A stretch of DNA of 20,213 nt, from assembly GCA_003450125.1 (NCBI GenBank), contig DMFR01000086.1:11104-31316 (forward strand), written 5' to 3'. Positions within the stretch are counted from its first letter, which is position 1; each line of letters opens with the position of its first letter. The DNA comes from Prolixibacteraceae bacterium. GTDB lineage: Bacteria; Bacteroidota; Bacteroidia; Bacteroidales; Prolixibacteraceae. Below the pieces are notes generated by a model that ran no database searches, was not told the origin of the DNA, and saw nothing but the letters and a program-made list of their open reading frames with translations. This document shows positions 1 through 6,896 of this stretch, one piece after another. Both the position numbers and the translations under genes were made by a program.

Positions 1-241
1 ATTGGTTAAATATTTAGTTTGTACGCTTTGTTTAAATCGCAATGCGTATTGGGTTTTTGCCTCCTACGCATTGTTTGTCCTTCAAGCGATTCTATCTTTG
101 GTCTTTCCTCTTTCAATAAGGACTAAACCGGAGCGAAAATATCCACAAATCTTTCTAATTGTTATCAATGGAATGAAAATGTTAGAAAATAATAACATTG
201 AAAGGATTAAGGCCACGGCGAAAAGTCAATTTTATGGAAGG

Positions 242-389
242 ATTTAAAGTTCAAAGTTTAAGCTTTAAAGTTGTGTGCCGATCTGGAGGCAACTTTCCTG
301 TCTCGCCGATAAAGGGAAAGTTTAAAGTTATGGGGTGGATAACCTTTGAGTGGCACTCAACTTTAAACTTTAAACTTGGAACTTTAAAC
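242..389. repeat. Imperfect long inverted repeat
   Basis: The arms at 242-279 and 352-389 are 38 bp each and complementary except for five positions. They are built from variants of a TTTAAAG/TTCAAAG word. The 72-nt centre holds a smaller stem (AACTTTCC near 291-298 against GGAAAGTT near 315-322). The right arm ends 24 nt before the ispE start. It belongs to the set of intergenic hairpins seen throughout this window. Confidence 0.8.
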
Positions 390-401
390 ATTAAACTTTT
401 T

Positions 402-409
402 TACTTTTG
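402..409 (+). promoter_or_regulatory. Candidate -7 promoter box for ispE
   Basis: TACTTTTG matches the Bacteroidota -7 consensus TAnnTTTG exactly. It ends only 4 nt before the ATG at 414, which would give a very short or absent leader. No TTTG box is seen at the usual 19-21 nt upstream (the nearest TTG is 23 nt away), so confidence is modest. Confidence 0.4.
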
Positions 410-413
410 TCCT

Positions 414-1235
414 ATGATCGTATTTCCCAATGCCAAAATAAATATCGGGCTAAATATTATAGCGAAACGACCAGATGGGTTTCATAATCTTGAAACCATA
501 TTCCTCCCTGTGGGTTGGCGCGATGCCTTGGAATATGTTGTTGGTAATGAGGTTCATTTTTCATCCAGTGGTATTCCTATTTCAGGTGATCCGGAGTCGA
601 ACCTGGTCATGAAAGCTTATCGGTTGTTGCAAAAGGATTTCGATTTGCCGTCTTTAAAGATTCATTTGCACAAACAGATACCATTTGGTGCCGGATTGGG
701 TGGCGGCTCCTCTGATGCTGCTTTTATGCTCACTATGTTGAACCGGCAGTTCGGACTGAACCTTTCCAAAGAAGAATTGGAGCTTTATGCAGCACAACTG
801 GGAAGTGATTGTGCATTTTTTATCCGCAATTCTCCTGTTTTTGCTTCCGGAAGAGGCGAAATCATGGAACCTGTACAACTTGTTCTTAACGATTGGTTCA
901 TATTGCTTGTCAAACCACCGGTCGAAGTTTCAACAGTCAGAGCCTTTCAATTGATAGTTCCTGAGACACCAAAAAAATCATTGAAATCATTGATCCAACT
1001 TCCTGTTCAGGAGTGGAAGGATAAAGTGGTGAATCAATTTGAATCCTCTGTCTTTCAGTTGTATCCAGAGATTGGAGAATTGAAACAGCGACTCTATAAT
1101 CTGGGAGCGGCCTATGCTTCCATGTCAGGTAGCGGATCATGCGTTTTTGGACTTTTTCAACAACTTCCAGAGAAATGGGAAAGCCAATTTTCTGCATCTT
1201 TCTTAACATTCAGCCAAAAACTATCAATCCTTTAA
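414..1235 (+). CDS. ispE: 4-diphosphocytidyl-2-C-methyl-D-erythritol kinase
   Basis: IspE is a GHMP-family cytosolic kinase. It phosphorylates the 2-hydroxyl of CDP-methylerythritol using ATP, in the non-mevalonate (MEP) route to IPP and DMAPP. The product is 273 residues, normal for the family. The N-terminal PNAKINIGL motif carries catalytic Lys8. The glycine-rich ATP loop GAGLGGGSSDAA lies around residues 92-103, with catalytic Asp101. The C-terminal SGSGSCVFGLF segment is the third GHMP motif. The open frame continues upstream to 198, but the ATG at 414 places PNAKINIGL at the expected N-terminal position, and the extension would be encoded by a hairpin, so I chose 414. There is no operon partner: the next gene begins 137 nt downstream. 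Confidence 0.96.
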   Translation: MIVFPNAKINIGLNIIAKRPDGFHNLETIFLPVGWRDALEYVVGNEVHFSSSGIPISGDPESNLVMKAYRLLQKDFDLPSLKIHLHKQIPFGAGLGGGSSDAAFMLTMLNRQFGLNLSKEELELYAAQLGSDCAFFIRNSPVFASGRGEIMEPVQLVLNDWFILLVKPPVEVSTVRAFQLIVPETPKKSLKSLIQLPVQEWKDKVVNQFESSVFQLYPEIGELKQRLYNLGAAYASMSGSGSCVFGLFQQLPEKWESQFSASFLTFSQKLSIL

Positions 1236-1372
1236 TATTTAATTAAGAAAGGTTTGTCTTTTATTTAACTGTTTATCCTGTACCTTTTTGTCTTTTCACG
1301 AGTCTTAATAGTGAAAACAAAATAAAAAGAAAAGAACCAGGATGGACCTGGGAAACAATTAAAAGACGAATT

Positions 1373-1723
1373 ATGAAAACGAACATTAGAACATTTATTG
1401 CAATGGCGGCACTGGGGTTATTTGGCCTGGCCAACATCAATGCAACCACCGACAACAAAAGAGAAGTCAATGCGAATGTTGTTGCAGCTAAAGAGGAAAG
1501 TTTGACCAATGAGTTAGGGATGTTTGGCGATATCTACAAAACGATCAAATCCCAGAATGAAACCATGGAAGCTGAAAATGAATTGAACACTGAAACAACC
1601 ATGACTGAAGAAAGAAGTTTTTTCAATGTAGCTGATGCAGTTACTGCCTCAGGAGTGCGTAAGGAAATCGAAAAGTATTCCAACAAGCAGGTTGCTTTAG
1701 AGGAAATCAGAAACCGGAAATAA
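1373..1723 (+). CDS. Small exported protein of unknown function
   Basis: This 116-residue protein is not one I recognise. Residues 1-24 form a clear signal peptide: basic MKTNIR, a hydrophobic stretch around AMAALGLFGLA, and likely cleavage after INA at about residue 24. The mature part is hydrophilic, acidic and Glu/Asn/Thr-rich in the middle (residues 30-80). It ends in a basic, helix-forming tail with no transmembrane segment, so a periplasmic or secreted location is likely. It stands alone between ispE and the terminator at 1804-1836. A weak TACCTTTT box sits at 1281-1288, but its distance to TTTG at 1253-1256 (24 nt) is longer than normal. The ATG is chosen because the signal peptide starts there. 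Confidence 0.75.
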   Translation: MKTNIRTFIAMAALGLFGLANINATTDNKREVNANVVAAKEESLTNELGMFGDIYKTIKSQNETMEAENELNTETTMTEERSFFNVADAVTASGVRKEIEKYSNKQVALEEIRNRK

Positions 1724-1803
1724 TTCACTTAATCTGCCAATCAAAATGATAGAAAATTTCCAAGAGGGGATTAACCCTCATACGACTTATTCCGGTGATA
1801 ACT

Positions 1804-1836
1804 AAAAGAGCTGTTCCAATTGGACCAGCTCTTTTT
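1804..1836. terminator. Bidirectional intrinsic terminator
   Basis: A hairpin pairs 1804-1817 with 1822-1835 (14 positions, one mismatch) around an AATT loop. The left arm starts with AAAA and the right arm ends in TTTTT, so it can terminate from either side. It lies between the small exported protein (+, ends 1723) and yjjB (-, ends 1865), and serves both. Confidence 0.85.
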
Positions 1837-1864
1837 GATTTTATTCAAACCCTTACAAGTGTAA

Positions 1865-2368
1865 TTAAACCACCACCTTTTTGCCCTTGTTGAATTTGGA
1901 CTTTTTGATCGACTCTTTACGTGATAACAGCATCGGAATAGCCACCCCCGTGCCCAGGGAGATGAGGATAAACATCATTTTCGCTCCGTTGTTGACCGTT
2001 TCTATCAATGTTTGCAGGTAAGCATCCGTGTTTTCAATGGCAGTCAATGCAATGAGTCCCAGCATCATCTTATAGGCAAAGAAACCCGGAACCATGGGAA
2101 TTACTGAGGGAATAGAAAATACAAGTGGTGGACTTTTACGCAAGTGAGCCATCTGAATGCTAATGATTCCTATTATCGTTGCTCCAAGGAAGGAGCCAAA
2201 TACAATGCCCAATTCAAAATGTATGGCTGAGAATTTGATCAACCCCCCTATGGCTCCCATACCCCATATGGCAAAGATCGTCCGCCGTGGAACATTAAAC
2301 AGGATGGCAAACCCTATGGCTGCTATTCCTGCCCATATACTTTTCGTAATTATATCTAGTAATATCAT
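1865..2368 (-). CDS. yjjB: Threonine/serine exporter family, small subunit (YjjB/ThrE_2-like)
   Basis: This is an inner-membrane protein of 167 residues with about four to five hydrophobic segments. It resembles the ThrE_2 (DUF3815) half of the threonine/serine exporter family. Recognisable features are IGFAILFNVPRR near the N-terminus, a central IPSVIPMVPGFFAYKMM segment and a basic cytoplasmic tail. In Corynebacterium ThrE the two halves are fused. In E. coli they are the separate subunits YjjP and YjjB, implicated in succinate export, and the lengths here match that split form. It starts 1 nt after the stop of the upstream yjjP-like gene, so the two are co-transcribed and probably form one transporter. 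The substrate (Thr/Ser or a dicarboxylate) cannot be told from sequence. Confidence 0.87.
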   Translation of the reverse strand: MILLDIITKSIWAGIAAIGFAILFNVPRRTIFAIWGMGAIGGLIKFSAIHFELGIVFGSFLGATIIGIISIQMAHLRKSPPLVFSIPSVIPMVPGFFAYKMMLGLIALTAIENTDAYLQTLIETVNNGAKMMFILISLGTGVAIPMLLSRKESIKKSKFNKGKKVVV

Positions 2369-2369
2369 C

Positions 2370-3137
2370 TTAGAAGTTTAAAATCATTTTGACTGCGAAA
2401 AGACCCATTGCAATTGAAAAGGCAATCATTAAACCGTTCATGGCACGTACTATGCCGTTTTGGATATTTCCATCCATCAGGTCGGTAACCGAATTGATCA
2501 GAGGGACTCCAGGAACCAGAAAGAGCACTGAGGTAGCAAATGCCTTGTCGGGCTGAAGTCCAATGTGGTAATGTTCAGCCAATCCTGCAATTAATGAGGC
2601 TGCGAGGGAGGCAAAGAATACACAGAGATAAGGATTGAATTTCTTCTTGATGGCTTCCTGCCTTACAAACAATCCGGCAACTGTGGCTATGAAAGCTACC
2701 ACCATTTCAATACTTCCTCCACCAAAGATATTACAGAAAGCTGAACCTGCCAAACCAACAGTACCCAACACCACCAACCGTGGATAGTGGGGCAGTGTCT
2801 TTAGCCTTTGCAGCTCTTCCGATATCTGGGTCACCGTCCAGTTCTGTTCCATCACATTCCAGCTTAGATGACTGATGCCACTCACAATCCTGAAATTCAC
2901 CCCATGTGGAGAGATCCGTTTCAGCCGACTGAAGAAATGCTGTTGGTCTTTTTCAATGATCGTAAGCATCAGCGCCCTTTGGGTAATCAATAGTTCAATG
3001 CCGTAGCCCAGTCCTTTGGCCGTGCGCTCCATGGTAAGCCTGGTTCTATTTGTACTGGCGCCTGAACTCATGAGCAATGCCCCTATTTCAAGCAGAATAT
3101 TGCCTACTGATTGTGCATCTTCTTTTAATATCTTCAT
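2370..3137 (-). CDS. yjjP: Threonine/serine exporter family, large subunit (YjjP/ThrE-like)
   Basis: This 255-residue membrane protein is the ThrE (DUF1212) half of a split exporter. The N-terminal cytoplasmic part contains LLMSSGASTNRTRLTMERTA (about residues 17-36) and GYGIELLITQRALMLTI, typical of the family. The C-terminal half is hydrophobic, with about five membrane segments. It includes the FLVPGVPLINSVTDLMDG signature and a final NGLMIAFSIAMGLFAVKMIL helix. It is the first gene of a two-gene minus-strand operon with yjjB. An exact TAnnTTTG box lies 23 nt upstream (3161-3168). Its promoter region is shared with a divergent reductase gene and separated from it by the perfect inverted repeat at 3281-3426. 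Confidence 0.9.
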   Translation of the reverse strand: MKILKEDAQSVGNILLEIGALLMSSGASTNRTRLTMERTAKGLGYGIELLITQRALMLTIIEKDQQHFFSRLKRISPHGVNFRIVSGISHLSWNVMEQNWTVTQISEELQRLKTLPHYPRLVVLGTVGLAGSAFCNIFGGGSIEMVVAFIATVAGLFVRQEAIKKKFNPYLCVFFASLAASLIAGLAEHYHIGLQPDKAFATSVLFLVPGVPLINSVTDLMDGNIQNGIVRAMNGLMIAFSIAMGLFAVKMILNF

Positions 3138-3160
3138 TTACAATGTTCTTGTTGTGTTAT

Positions 3161-3168
3161 CAAAGCTA
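3161..3168 (-). promoter_or_regulatory. Candidate -7 promoter box for yjjPB
   Basis: On the minus strand the sequence reads TAGCTTTG, an exact TAnnTTTG match, 23 nt before the yjjP ATG. No clear TTTG box is seen 19-21 nt further upstream. Confidence 0.5.
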
Positions 3169-3280
3169 AAGCAAAAATAGTTGTTTCATTTTTTTGTCAG
3201 CTATCCCTGCCTCTTTTAATACCCCTATTTAATCGAAAAATTCACATTCGATTGGAAGCTTTCTTAAAAGTCAAAAAATG

Positions 3281-3426
3281 GAATTAAACACTCAGACACA
3301 AAGTCACCAAGGAATTCACCACAGATTACTCAAATGAACACAGATTAATAAAATAAGAATAATCTGTGTTCATTTGAGTAATCTGTGGTGAATTCCTTGG
3401 TGACTTTGTGTCTGAGTGTTTAATTC
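3281..3426. repeat. Perfect 67-bp-arm inverted repeat
   Basis: The arms at 3281-3347 and 3360-3426 are perfect reverse complements over 67 nt, with a 12-nt A-rich loop (3348-3359). Inside each arm the word CACAGATTA and its neighbour ACACAGATTA occur about 18 nt apart, and the GACACAAAGT word is shared with the hairpin at 4221-4302. It lies between divergent genes (yjjP on minus, reductase on plus), so it is downstream of neither and cannot simply be their terminator. Perfect identity of the arms suggests recent origin or active homogenisation. Confidence 0.97.
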
Positions 3427-3518
3427 TAAAAAACCTTCTTATATCATTACCCGGTCGTCCTTACTCATTAAACCTAAAAGGACTGAGCTTGTTATAAGCT
3501 ATCAAAACAAAGTCTGGT

Positions 3519-4199
3519 ATGCCTAAAGGAGAAGAATATCTTAAAACCACCCTTGAACTTGCGGAAGTGACAATAACCGGAAATGAGGAAATATCCCCAG
3601 GAGTGTATCTTCTTTCCTGGGCGCGTTCCCATGACTTCCATCCAGGGATGGTGGTGAAGGTGACTGATGACCCTGTGCTTCCTCCCAGGATTTATAGTAT
3701 TTGCAGCGGAAATGATGAAGAAGACATCAGGGTTCTGTTTAATATCAAGGAGGATGGCATCCTGACCCCTCGTTTGGCTGGGCTTATTCCCGGTATGAAG
3801 ATTTGGGTATCCAAACCTTATGGTAGTTTCAAAGACAATCAGACACCGGCCTGGTGGATCGCTACAGGAACAGGGATTGCACCTTTTTACAGCATGTTCC
3901 GCTCAGGAATTTCTGAAAACAAAACACTCATTCACGGTGTCCGTAACCTTAGCCAGTTCTATTTTGAAGATGAACTTGAATGGGCCATGGGCCAGAGATA
4001 TGTCCGTTGCTGCGCCCATGAACAGTCATGCAATGTCTTTCCCGGACGGGTTACCCAATATCTGGAAGAAATAAATGATCTTCCGACCAATATTAACTAT
4101 TATCTTTGTGGCAAGGCTTTGATGGTGGTCGAAGTGCGTGATTTGCTTATTGCAAAAGGCGTTCCGTATGAAAACATCTTGGCTGAAATCTATTTTTAA
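3519..4199 (+). CDS. Ferredoxin-NADP reductase-like FAD/NAD(P)-binding oxidoreductase
   Basis: This 226-residue soluble flavoprotein belongs to the ferredoxin-NADP+ reductase superfamily. The N-terminal beta-barrel FAD domain (about 10-100) carries the RIYSIC motif (Arg57-Tyr59-Ser60), which contacts the flavin. The C-terminal nucleotide-binding domain has GTGIAP (117-122) for the pyrophosphate, a YLCG motif near residue 193, and ends in EIYF. The terminal aromatic probably stacks on the flavin, as in ferredoxin/flavodoxin reductases. No ferredoxin domain or Cys cluster is fused. It is slightly shorter than usual (240-260). Electron transfer between NAD(P)H and ferredoxin or flavodoxin is likely but the partner is unknown. 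It stands alone, 120 nt before rlmN, with a hairpin between them. Confidence 0.85.
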   Translation: MPKGEEYLKTTLELAEVTITGNEEISPGVYLLSWARSHDFHPGMVVKVTDDPVLPPRIYSICSGNDEEDIRVLFNIKEDGILTPRLAGLIPGMKIWVSKPYGSFKDNQTPAWWIATGTGIAPFYSMFRSGISENKTLIHGVRNLSQFYFEDELEWAMGQRYVRCCAHEQSCNVFPGRVTQYLEEINDLPTNINYYLCGKALMVVEVRDLLIAKGVPYENILAEIYF

Positions 4200-4220
4200 G
4201 TCAATAAAGTCATGAAATTA

Positions 4221-4302
4221 TGCCACAAAGACTCTAAGACACTAAGTTATACAAAAAAATGCCCTCTTTAATGTAACTTTGTGTCCTAGTGTCTTTGTGG
4301 CA
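4221..4302. repeat. Imperfect inverted repeat with GCCACAAAGAC words
   Basis: The left arm at 4221-4253 pairs with 4272-4302: three mismatches and a 2-nt bulge in about 31 positions, with an 18-nt loop. Each arm contains two related words (CCACAAAGAC, AGACACTAAG), and GACACAAAGT is shared with the repeat at 3281-3426. The right arm contains TAACTTTG (4274-4281), an exact TAnnTTTG box on the plus strand, 38 nt before rlmN. The hairpin may therefore overlap the rlmN promoter. It could also lie at the 3' end of the reductase mRNA. Confidence 0.85.
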
Positions 4303-4319
4303 GAAATGAAAATAAACAA

Positions 4320-5351
4320 ATGAAAACAGCTCTTTTTGGAAAAACACTCAATGAACTGACCGCTTTGGCCCTTGAACTTGGATTGCCAAAGTTCACCGGT
4401 AAGCAAATGGCCGAATGGCTGTATCAGAAAGATATTGCCTCCATTGAAGAAATGACCAATCTTTCTAAAAAAGCAAGGGAGCTGTTGAGTGACAACTATG
4501 AATTCGGGCTGGTTGATTCCACCAAAGTTCAGGAAAGCGTTGATGGAACCAAGAAATACCTTTTCCCCACGGCACAGGGAAAGTTTATTGAAACAGCCAT
4601 GATTCCAGATGACGACCGTAAAACAGTGTGTGTCTCGTCACAGGTGGGCTGTAAAATGGGTTGTCTGTTCTGCATGACTGGCAAGCAAGGTTTCCAGGGA
4701 CAGTTAACTGCCGGTGAAATTGTGAACCAGATCCGTAATATTCCTGAAAGGCATGAGATCACCAACATCGTTTACATGGGAATGGGTGAACCTTTTGACA
4801 ACCTGCAAGAAGTGTTGAAAAGCCTTGAAATCCTCACTTCAGATTGGGGCTTTGCCATGAGTCCCCGCCGCATAACCGTTTCAACCATAGGAATCGTTCC
4901 CGGTATGCTGACCTTCCTTCAAAATTCGGAAGCACACCTGGCCGTAAGTATGCACACTCCCTTTGACGATGAACGCGAAAAACTAATGCCCGTGCAGATT
5001 GCCTATCCTCTTTCGGAAGTCATTCGTGAAATCAAAAGCTGGGACTTTGGCCGCCAACGAAGAATATCATTCGAATACATTGTCTTCAAAGGACTCAATG
5101 ATTCACCCCGCCATGTTCGTGAACTGGTGCAAATCCTCAATGGCATCAAGTGCCGCATCAACCTGATCCGTTTCCATCCCATTCCGGGCACCCCGCTCGA
5201 AGGGACAGACGAAAATACCCTCCAGAAGTTCAAGGAGCAGCTGAACGACAAAGGTATTCTAACCACTATCCGTGCCTCACGTGGACTGGATATCTACGCC
5301 GCTTGCGGGTTGCTGTCCACCAAGGAGATAGTGGGAAAAGAGCAAAGTTAA
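4320..5351 (+). CDS. rlmN: Dual-specificity 23S rRNA/tRNA adenine C2-methyltransferase RlmN
   Basis: RlmN is a radical-SAM methyltransferase. It makes 2-methyladenosine at 23S rRNA A2503 and at A37 of some tRNAs, using a methyl-cysteine relay. The product is 343 residues, normal length. The 4Fe-4S motif CxxxCxxC is Cys111-Cys115-Cys118 (CKMGCLFC). The catalytic C-terminal cysteine is Cys329 in IYAACGLLS, and the conserved Glu91 aligns with E. coli Glu105. The SAM-binding region includes NIVYMGMGEP. An N-terminal helical domain (1-75) precedes the barrel. It converges with the DUF4242 gene, whose end is 12 nt away with no visible terminator between. Its promoter may be the TAACTTTG box at 4274-4281. 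Confidence 0.97.
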   Translation: MKTALFGKTLNELTALALELGLPKFTGKQMAEWLYQKDIASIEEMTNLSKKARELLSDNYEFGLVDSTKVQESVDGTKKYLFPTAQGKFIETAMIPDDDRKTVCVSSQVGCKMGCLFCMTGKQGFQGQLTAGEIVNQIRNIPERHEITNIVYMGMGEPFDNLQEVLKSLEILTSDWGFAMSPRRITVSTIGIVPGMLTFLQNSEAHLAVSMHTPFDDEREKLMPVQIAYPLSEVIREIKSWDFGRQRRISFEYIVFKGLNDSPRHVRELVQILNGIKCRINLIRFHPIPGTPLEGTDENTLQKFKEQLNDKGILTTIRASRGLDIYAACGLLSTKEIVGKEQS

Positions 5352-5363
5352 ATTTGGTCTAAT

Positions 5364-5657
5364 CTACTGTTCGTGATATGCGGGCTCTTCCGCCGTTACC
5401 GGATCAATAATTGTCGAAACCTCGCTTACGGAATTTGCCGGAAATCCTCCCTGCCTGGCATGTTCTCGAATCATTTCTTCATTGGGTGCGATGTAAACAC
5501 AATAGATTTTATCCTGTGCTACATAGCTGTGAATCCATTGAATTTCCGGCCCCATATTTCTCAATACATTACAGGAAGTTTCAGCAATTCCTTTCAAATC
5601 TTTAGAAGTCATTTTTCCAGCTCCTGGTATTTCCCTCTCAATTACATATTTTGGCAT
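5364..5657 (-). CDS. DUF4242 family small protein (SCO4226-like, possible nickel binding)
   Basis: This 97-residue soluble protein belongs to the DUF4242 family. The start reads MPKYVIEREIPGAGK, followed by a helix with ETSCNVL. The central beta strands carry QWIHSYVAQDKIYCVYIAP, and the conserved signature HARQGGFPANSVSEV lies at residues 66-80. A ferredoxin-like alpha/beta fold is expected. A Streptomyces member (SCO4226) has been described as binding nickel, mainly through such His-containing motifs. The cellular role of the family is unknown. It is a single minus-strand gene converging with rlmN. No clear TAnnTTTG box is seen upstream. Confidence 0.8.
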   Translation of the reverse strand: MPKYVIEREIPGAGKMTSKDLKGIAETSCNVLRNMGPEIQWIHSYVAQDKIYCVYIAPNEEMIREHARQGGFPANSVSEVSTIIDPVTAEEPAYHEQ

Positions 5658-5916
5658 AACATTTAGTTTTAAGGTTCCTACTCGTTTGGCTTTTCAGTTT
5701 CGCCCCGTTTTTTTCAAGTGGTCACTGGACTCCACCTTTCCTGTTGGATAAATCCAATTTCTTATCACCTATTAAAATTAAGCAATATATCAGCTAATTA
5801 CAAAATATTGTATCAGAAAAACAGCTCATTTGGAAAATATTACCGGGAATTGTGAAATGTATTTTATCCAACTGATTCTTTACATCCAATACCCTGTCAT
5901 TATTGTACCCTCCCTA

Positions 5917-6034
5917 TACCCTCTTATTCCTTTCTGTAAGCTTTCTGTAATGTATCTGTAATGTATCTGTAATCTTTAATACAGATACATTACAGATATA
6001 TTACAGAAAGCTTACAGAAAGGAATAAGAGGGTA
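5917..6034. repeat. Near-perfect 55-bp-arm inverted repeat
   Basis: The arms at 5917-5971 and 5980-6034 are complementary at 54 of 55 positions, with an 8-nt loop (5972-5979). Each arm contains an 11-nt word (TGTAATGTATC and variants) repeated in tandem and a longer-spaced TTTCTGTAA repeat. It lies between divergent genes. Confidence 0.96.
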
Positions 6035-6243
6035 GGACTGAGGTATGACCCGAATAAGAACTTTATTTAATGAGATACCCCGCTGAAAGGTGCACAGGAG
6101 TGTAAAAGAGATAAGAAATAGATAAGTTTTGGATCGGTGTGATTCAGAATTGGATTGAATTGCAATGATTAATAAAAGAATTGATGGCTCAAACGGGTCA
6201 TATCCTCAAATAATTCTGAAATTGAAGAGCTATTAATTTCGTA

Positions 6244-6267
6244 AATGGTATATAAATGTATACCATT
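6244..6267. promoter_or_regulatory. Dyad upstream of hicB, candidate operator
   Basis: AATGGTATA (6244-6252) and TATACCATT (6259-6267) are perfect 9-bp half-sites with a 6-nt spacer, about 110 nt before the hicB ATG. The size and symmetry suit a dimeric repressor. HicB-type antitoxins with a C-terminal HTH usually autorepress, so autoregulation is a reasonable inference but not shown. Confidence 0.45.
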
Positions 6268-6376
6268 GTGCTATTAACAAATCTTTCCAAGCCAATACTA
6301 TTTCATGGAAGCAGGGAGATGAGGGAGCCTTTAGTAAAGAAAATATCCAAGAGTATGAGATTGAAAAAATAGAGAT

Positions 6377-6778
6377 ATGGAAAAATTAATTATTCAAATT
6401 GGGGCAAGTACCGACTTTTTTGACGGTTTTGCCTTAAACTGCGAAGACATTTATGGGGGGGGCGAAACACTGGAAGCCTGCAAAGACAATATACTGGAAG
6501 GGTTGCGTTTATTGCAGCAGAGCAGACCTGTGAGCGATTGGCCTGAAATACTGAAGGGTGATTATGAAATTGAATTCAGATACGACGTTCAAAGTATTTT
6601 AAGCTACTACGCTAGTGTATTCACCAAACCGGCCCTTGAACGACTCACTGGGATTAATCAAAAACAACTTCATCATTATGCAACAGGCCTAAAAAAGCCA
6701 CGCGAACAACAGAAGAAAAAAATAGAATCAGCCTTGCATCGCCTGGGCAGTGAGTTGATGTCTGTCCACTTGGTTTGA
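6377..6778 (+). CDS. hicB: HicB-family antitoxin with C-terminal HTH, no adjacent HicA
   Basis: This 133-residue protein has an N-terminal HicB fold (about 1-70): MEKLIIQIGASTDFFDGFAL, then the IYGGGETLEACKDNI signature typical of Bacteroidota members. The C-terminal DNA-binding domain (about 80-125) contains FTKPALERLTGINQKQLHHY and a basic GLKKPREQQKKKIESAL tail. In complete systems HicB neutralises HicA, a small dsRBD-like mRNA-cleaving toxin with a GSHxxY motif, encoded next to it. I find no such gene within 700 nt upstream or downstream, so this looks like an orphan antitoxin or a remnant of a broken module. A 9-bp dyad at 6244-6267 may be its operator. Downstream the gene runs directly into the inverted repeat at 6784-6894. 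Confidence 0.85.
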   Translation: MEKLIIQIGASTDFFDGFALNCEDIYGGGETLEACKDNILEGLRLLQQSRPVSDWPEILKGDYEIEFRYDVQSILSYYASVFTKPALERLTGINQKQLHHYATGLKKPREQQKKKIESALHRLGSELMSVHLV

Positions 6779-6783
6779 AACGA

Positions 6784-6894
6784 AAAGTGCCTAAAGTATT
6801 TAGAGTGAACTAAAGTGCCTAAAGTACTCAAGGCACCCCGGGCACTTTAAATACTTTAGGCACTTTAAATACTCTAGTTCACTTTAAGTACTTT
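6784..6894. repeat. Inverted repeat built of 9-nt AAAGTGCCT/AAAGTATTT words
   Basis: The segment 6793-6812 pairs with 6875-6894 (two G-U positions), and 6812-6826 pairs perfectly with 6852-6866, with a 9-nt bulge on the right side. In a second register, 6784-6801 is a perfect 18-bp reverse complement of 6849-6866. The word AAAGTGCCTAAAGTA occurs twice in the left arm. It fills the whole gap between convergent hicB and the GH32 gene, so here it could also stop transcription. Confidence 0.9.
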
Positions 6895-6896
6895 GT

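Larger units (their letters stand above)
1..413. other. Gap upstream of ispE, no gene supported
   Basis: No convincing gene is seen here on either strand. A frame open from about 2 to 247 begins with TTG, has no recognisable domain and runs into the inverted repeat at 242-389, so I do not call it. A short inverted repeat lies at 40-48/65-73 (CAATGCGTA/TACGCATTG, 16-nt spacer). It has no T-tract, so a terminator role for a gene to the left of the window is only possible. Confidence 0.5.
5658..6376. other. Long gap between DUF4242 gene and hicB
   Basis: This 719-nt gap lies between divergent genes. It holds the inverted repeat at 5917-6034 and the dyad at 6244-6267. A frame without any start codon is open from 6237 to 6389 and overlaps the first 13 nt of hicB. 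No HicA-like toxin can be read in it. Otherwise I see nothing. Confidence 0.6.

Noticed and set aside
2..247. 81-codon open frame at the left edge
   Set aside because: It begins with TTG, shows no domain, and its end lies in the inverted repeat at 242-389. It may be chance.
198..413. N-terminal extension of ispE
   Set aside because: The extension is translated hairpin sequence without similarity to IspE, whose conserved N-terminus starts at 414.
3281..3426. Insertion sequence or MITE explanation for the long inverted repeat
   Set aside because: No target-site duplication, transposase or terminal motif typical of a MITE is visible, and the arms fill nearly the whole element.
5794..5910. Minus-strand frame reading DVKNQLDKIHFTIPG
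   Set aside because: It has no usable start codon and runs into the hairpin at 5917-6034. No family is recognised.
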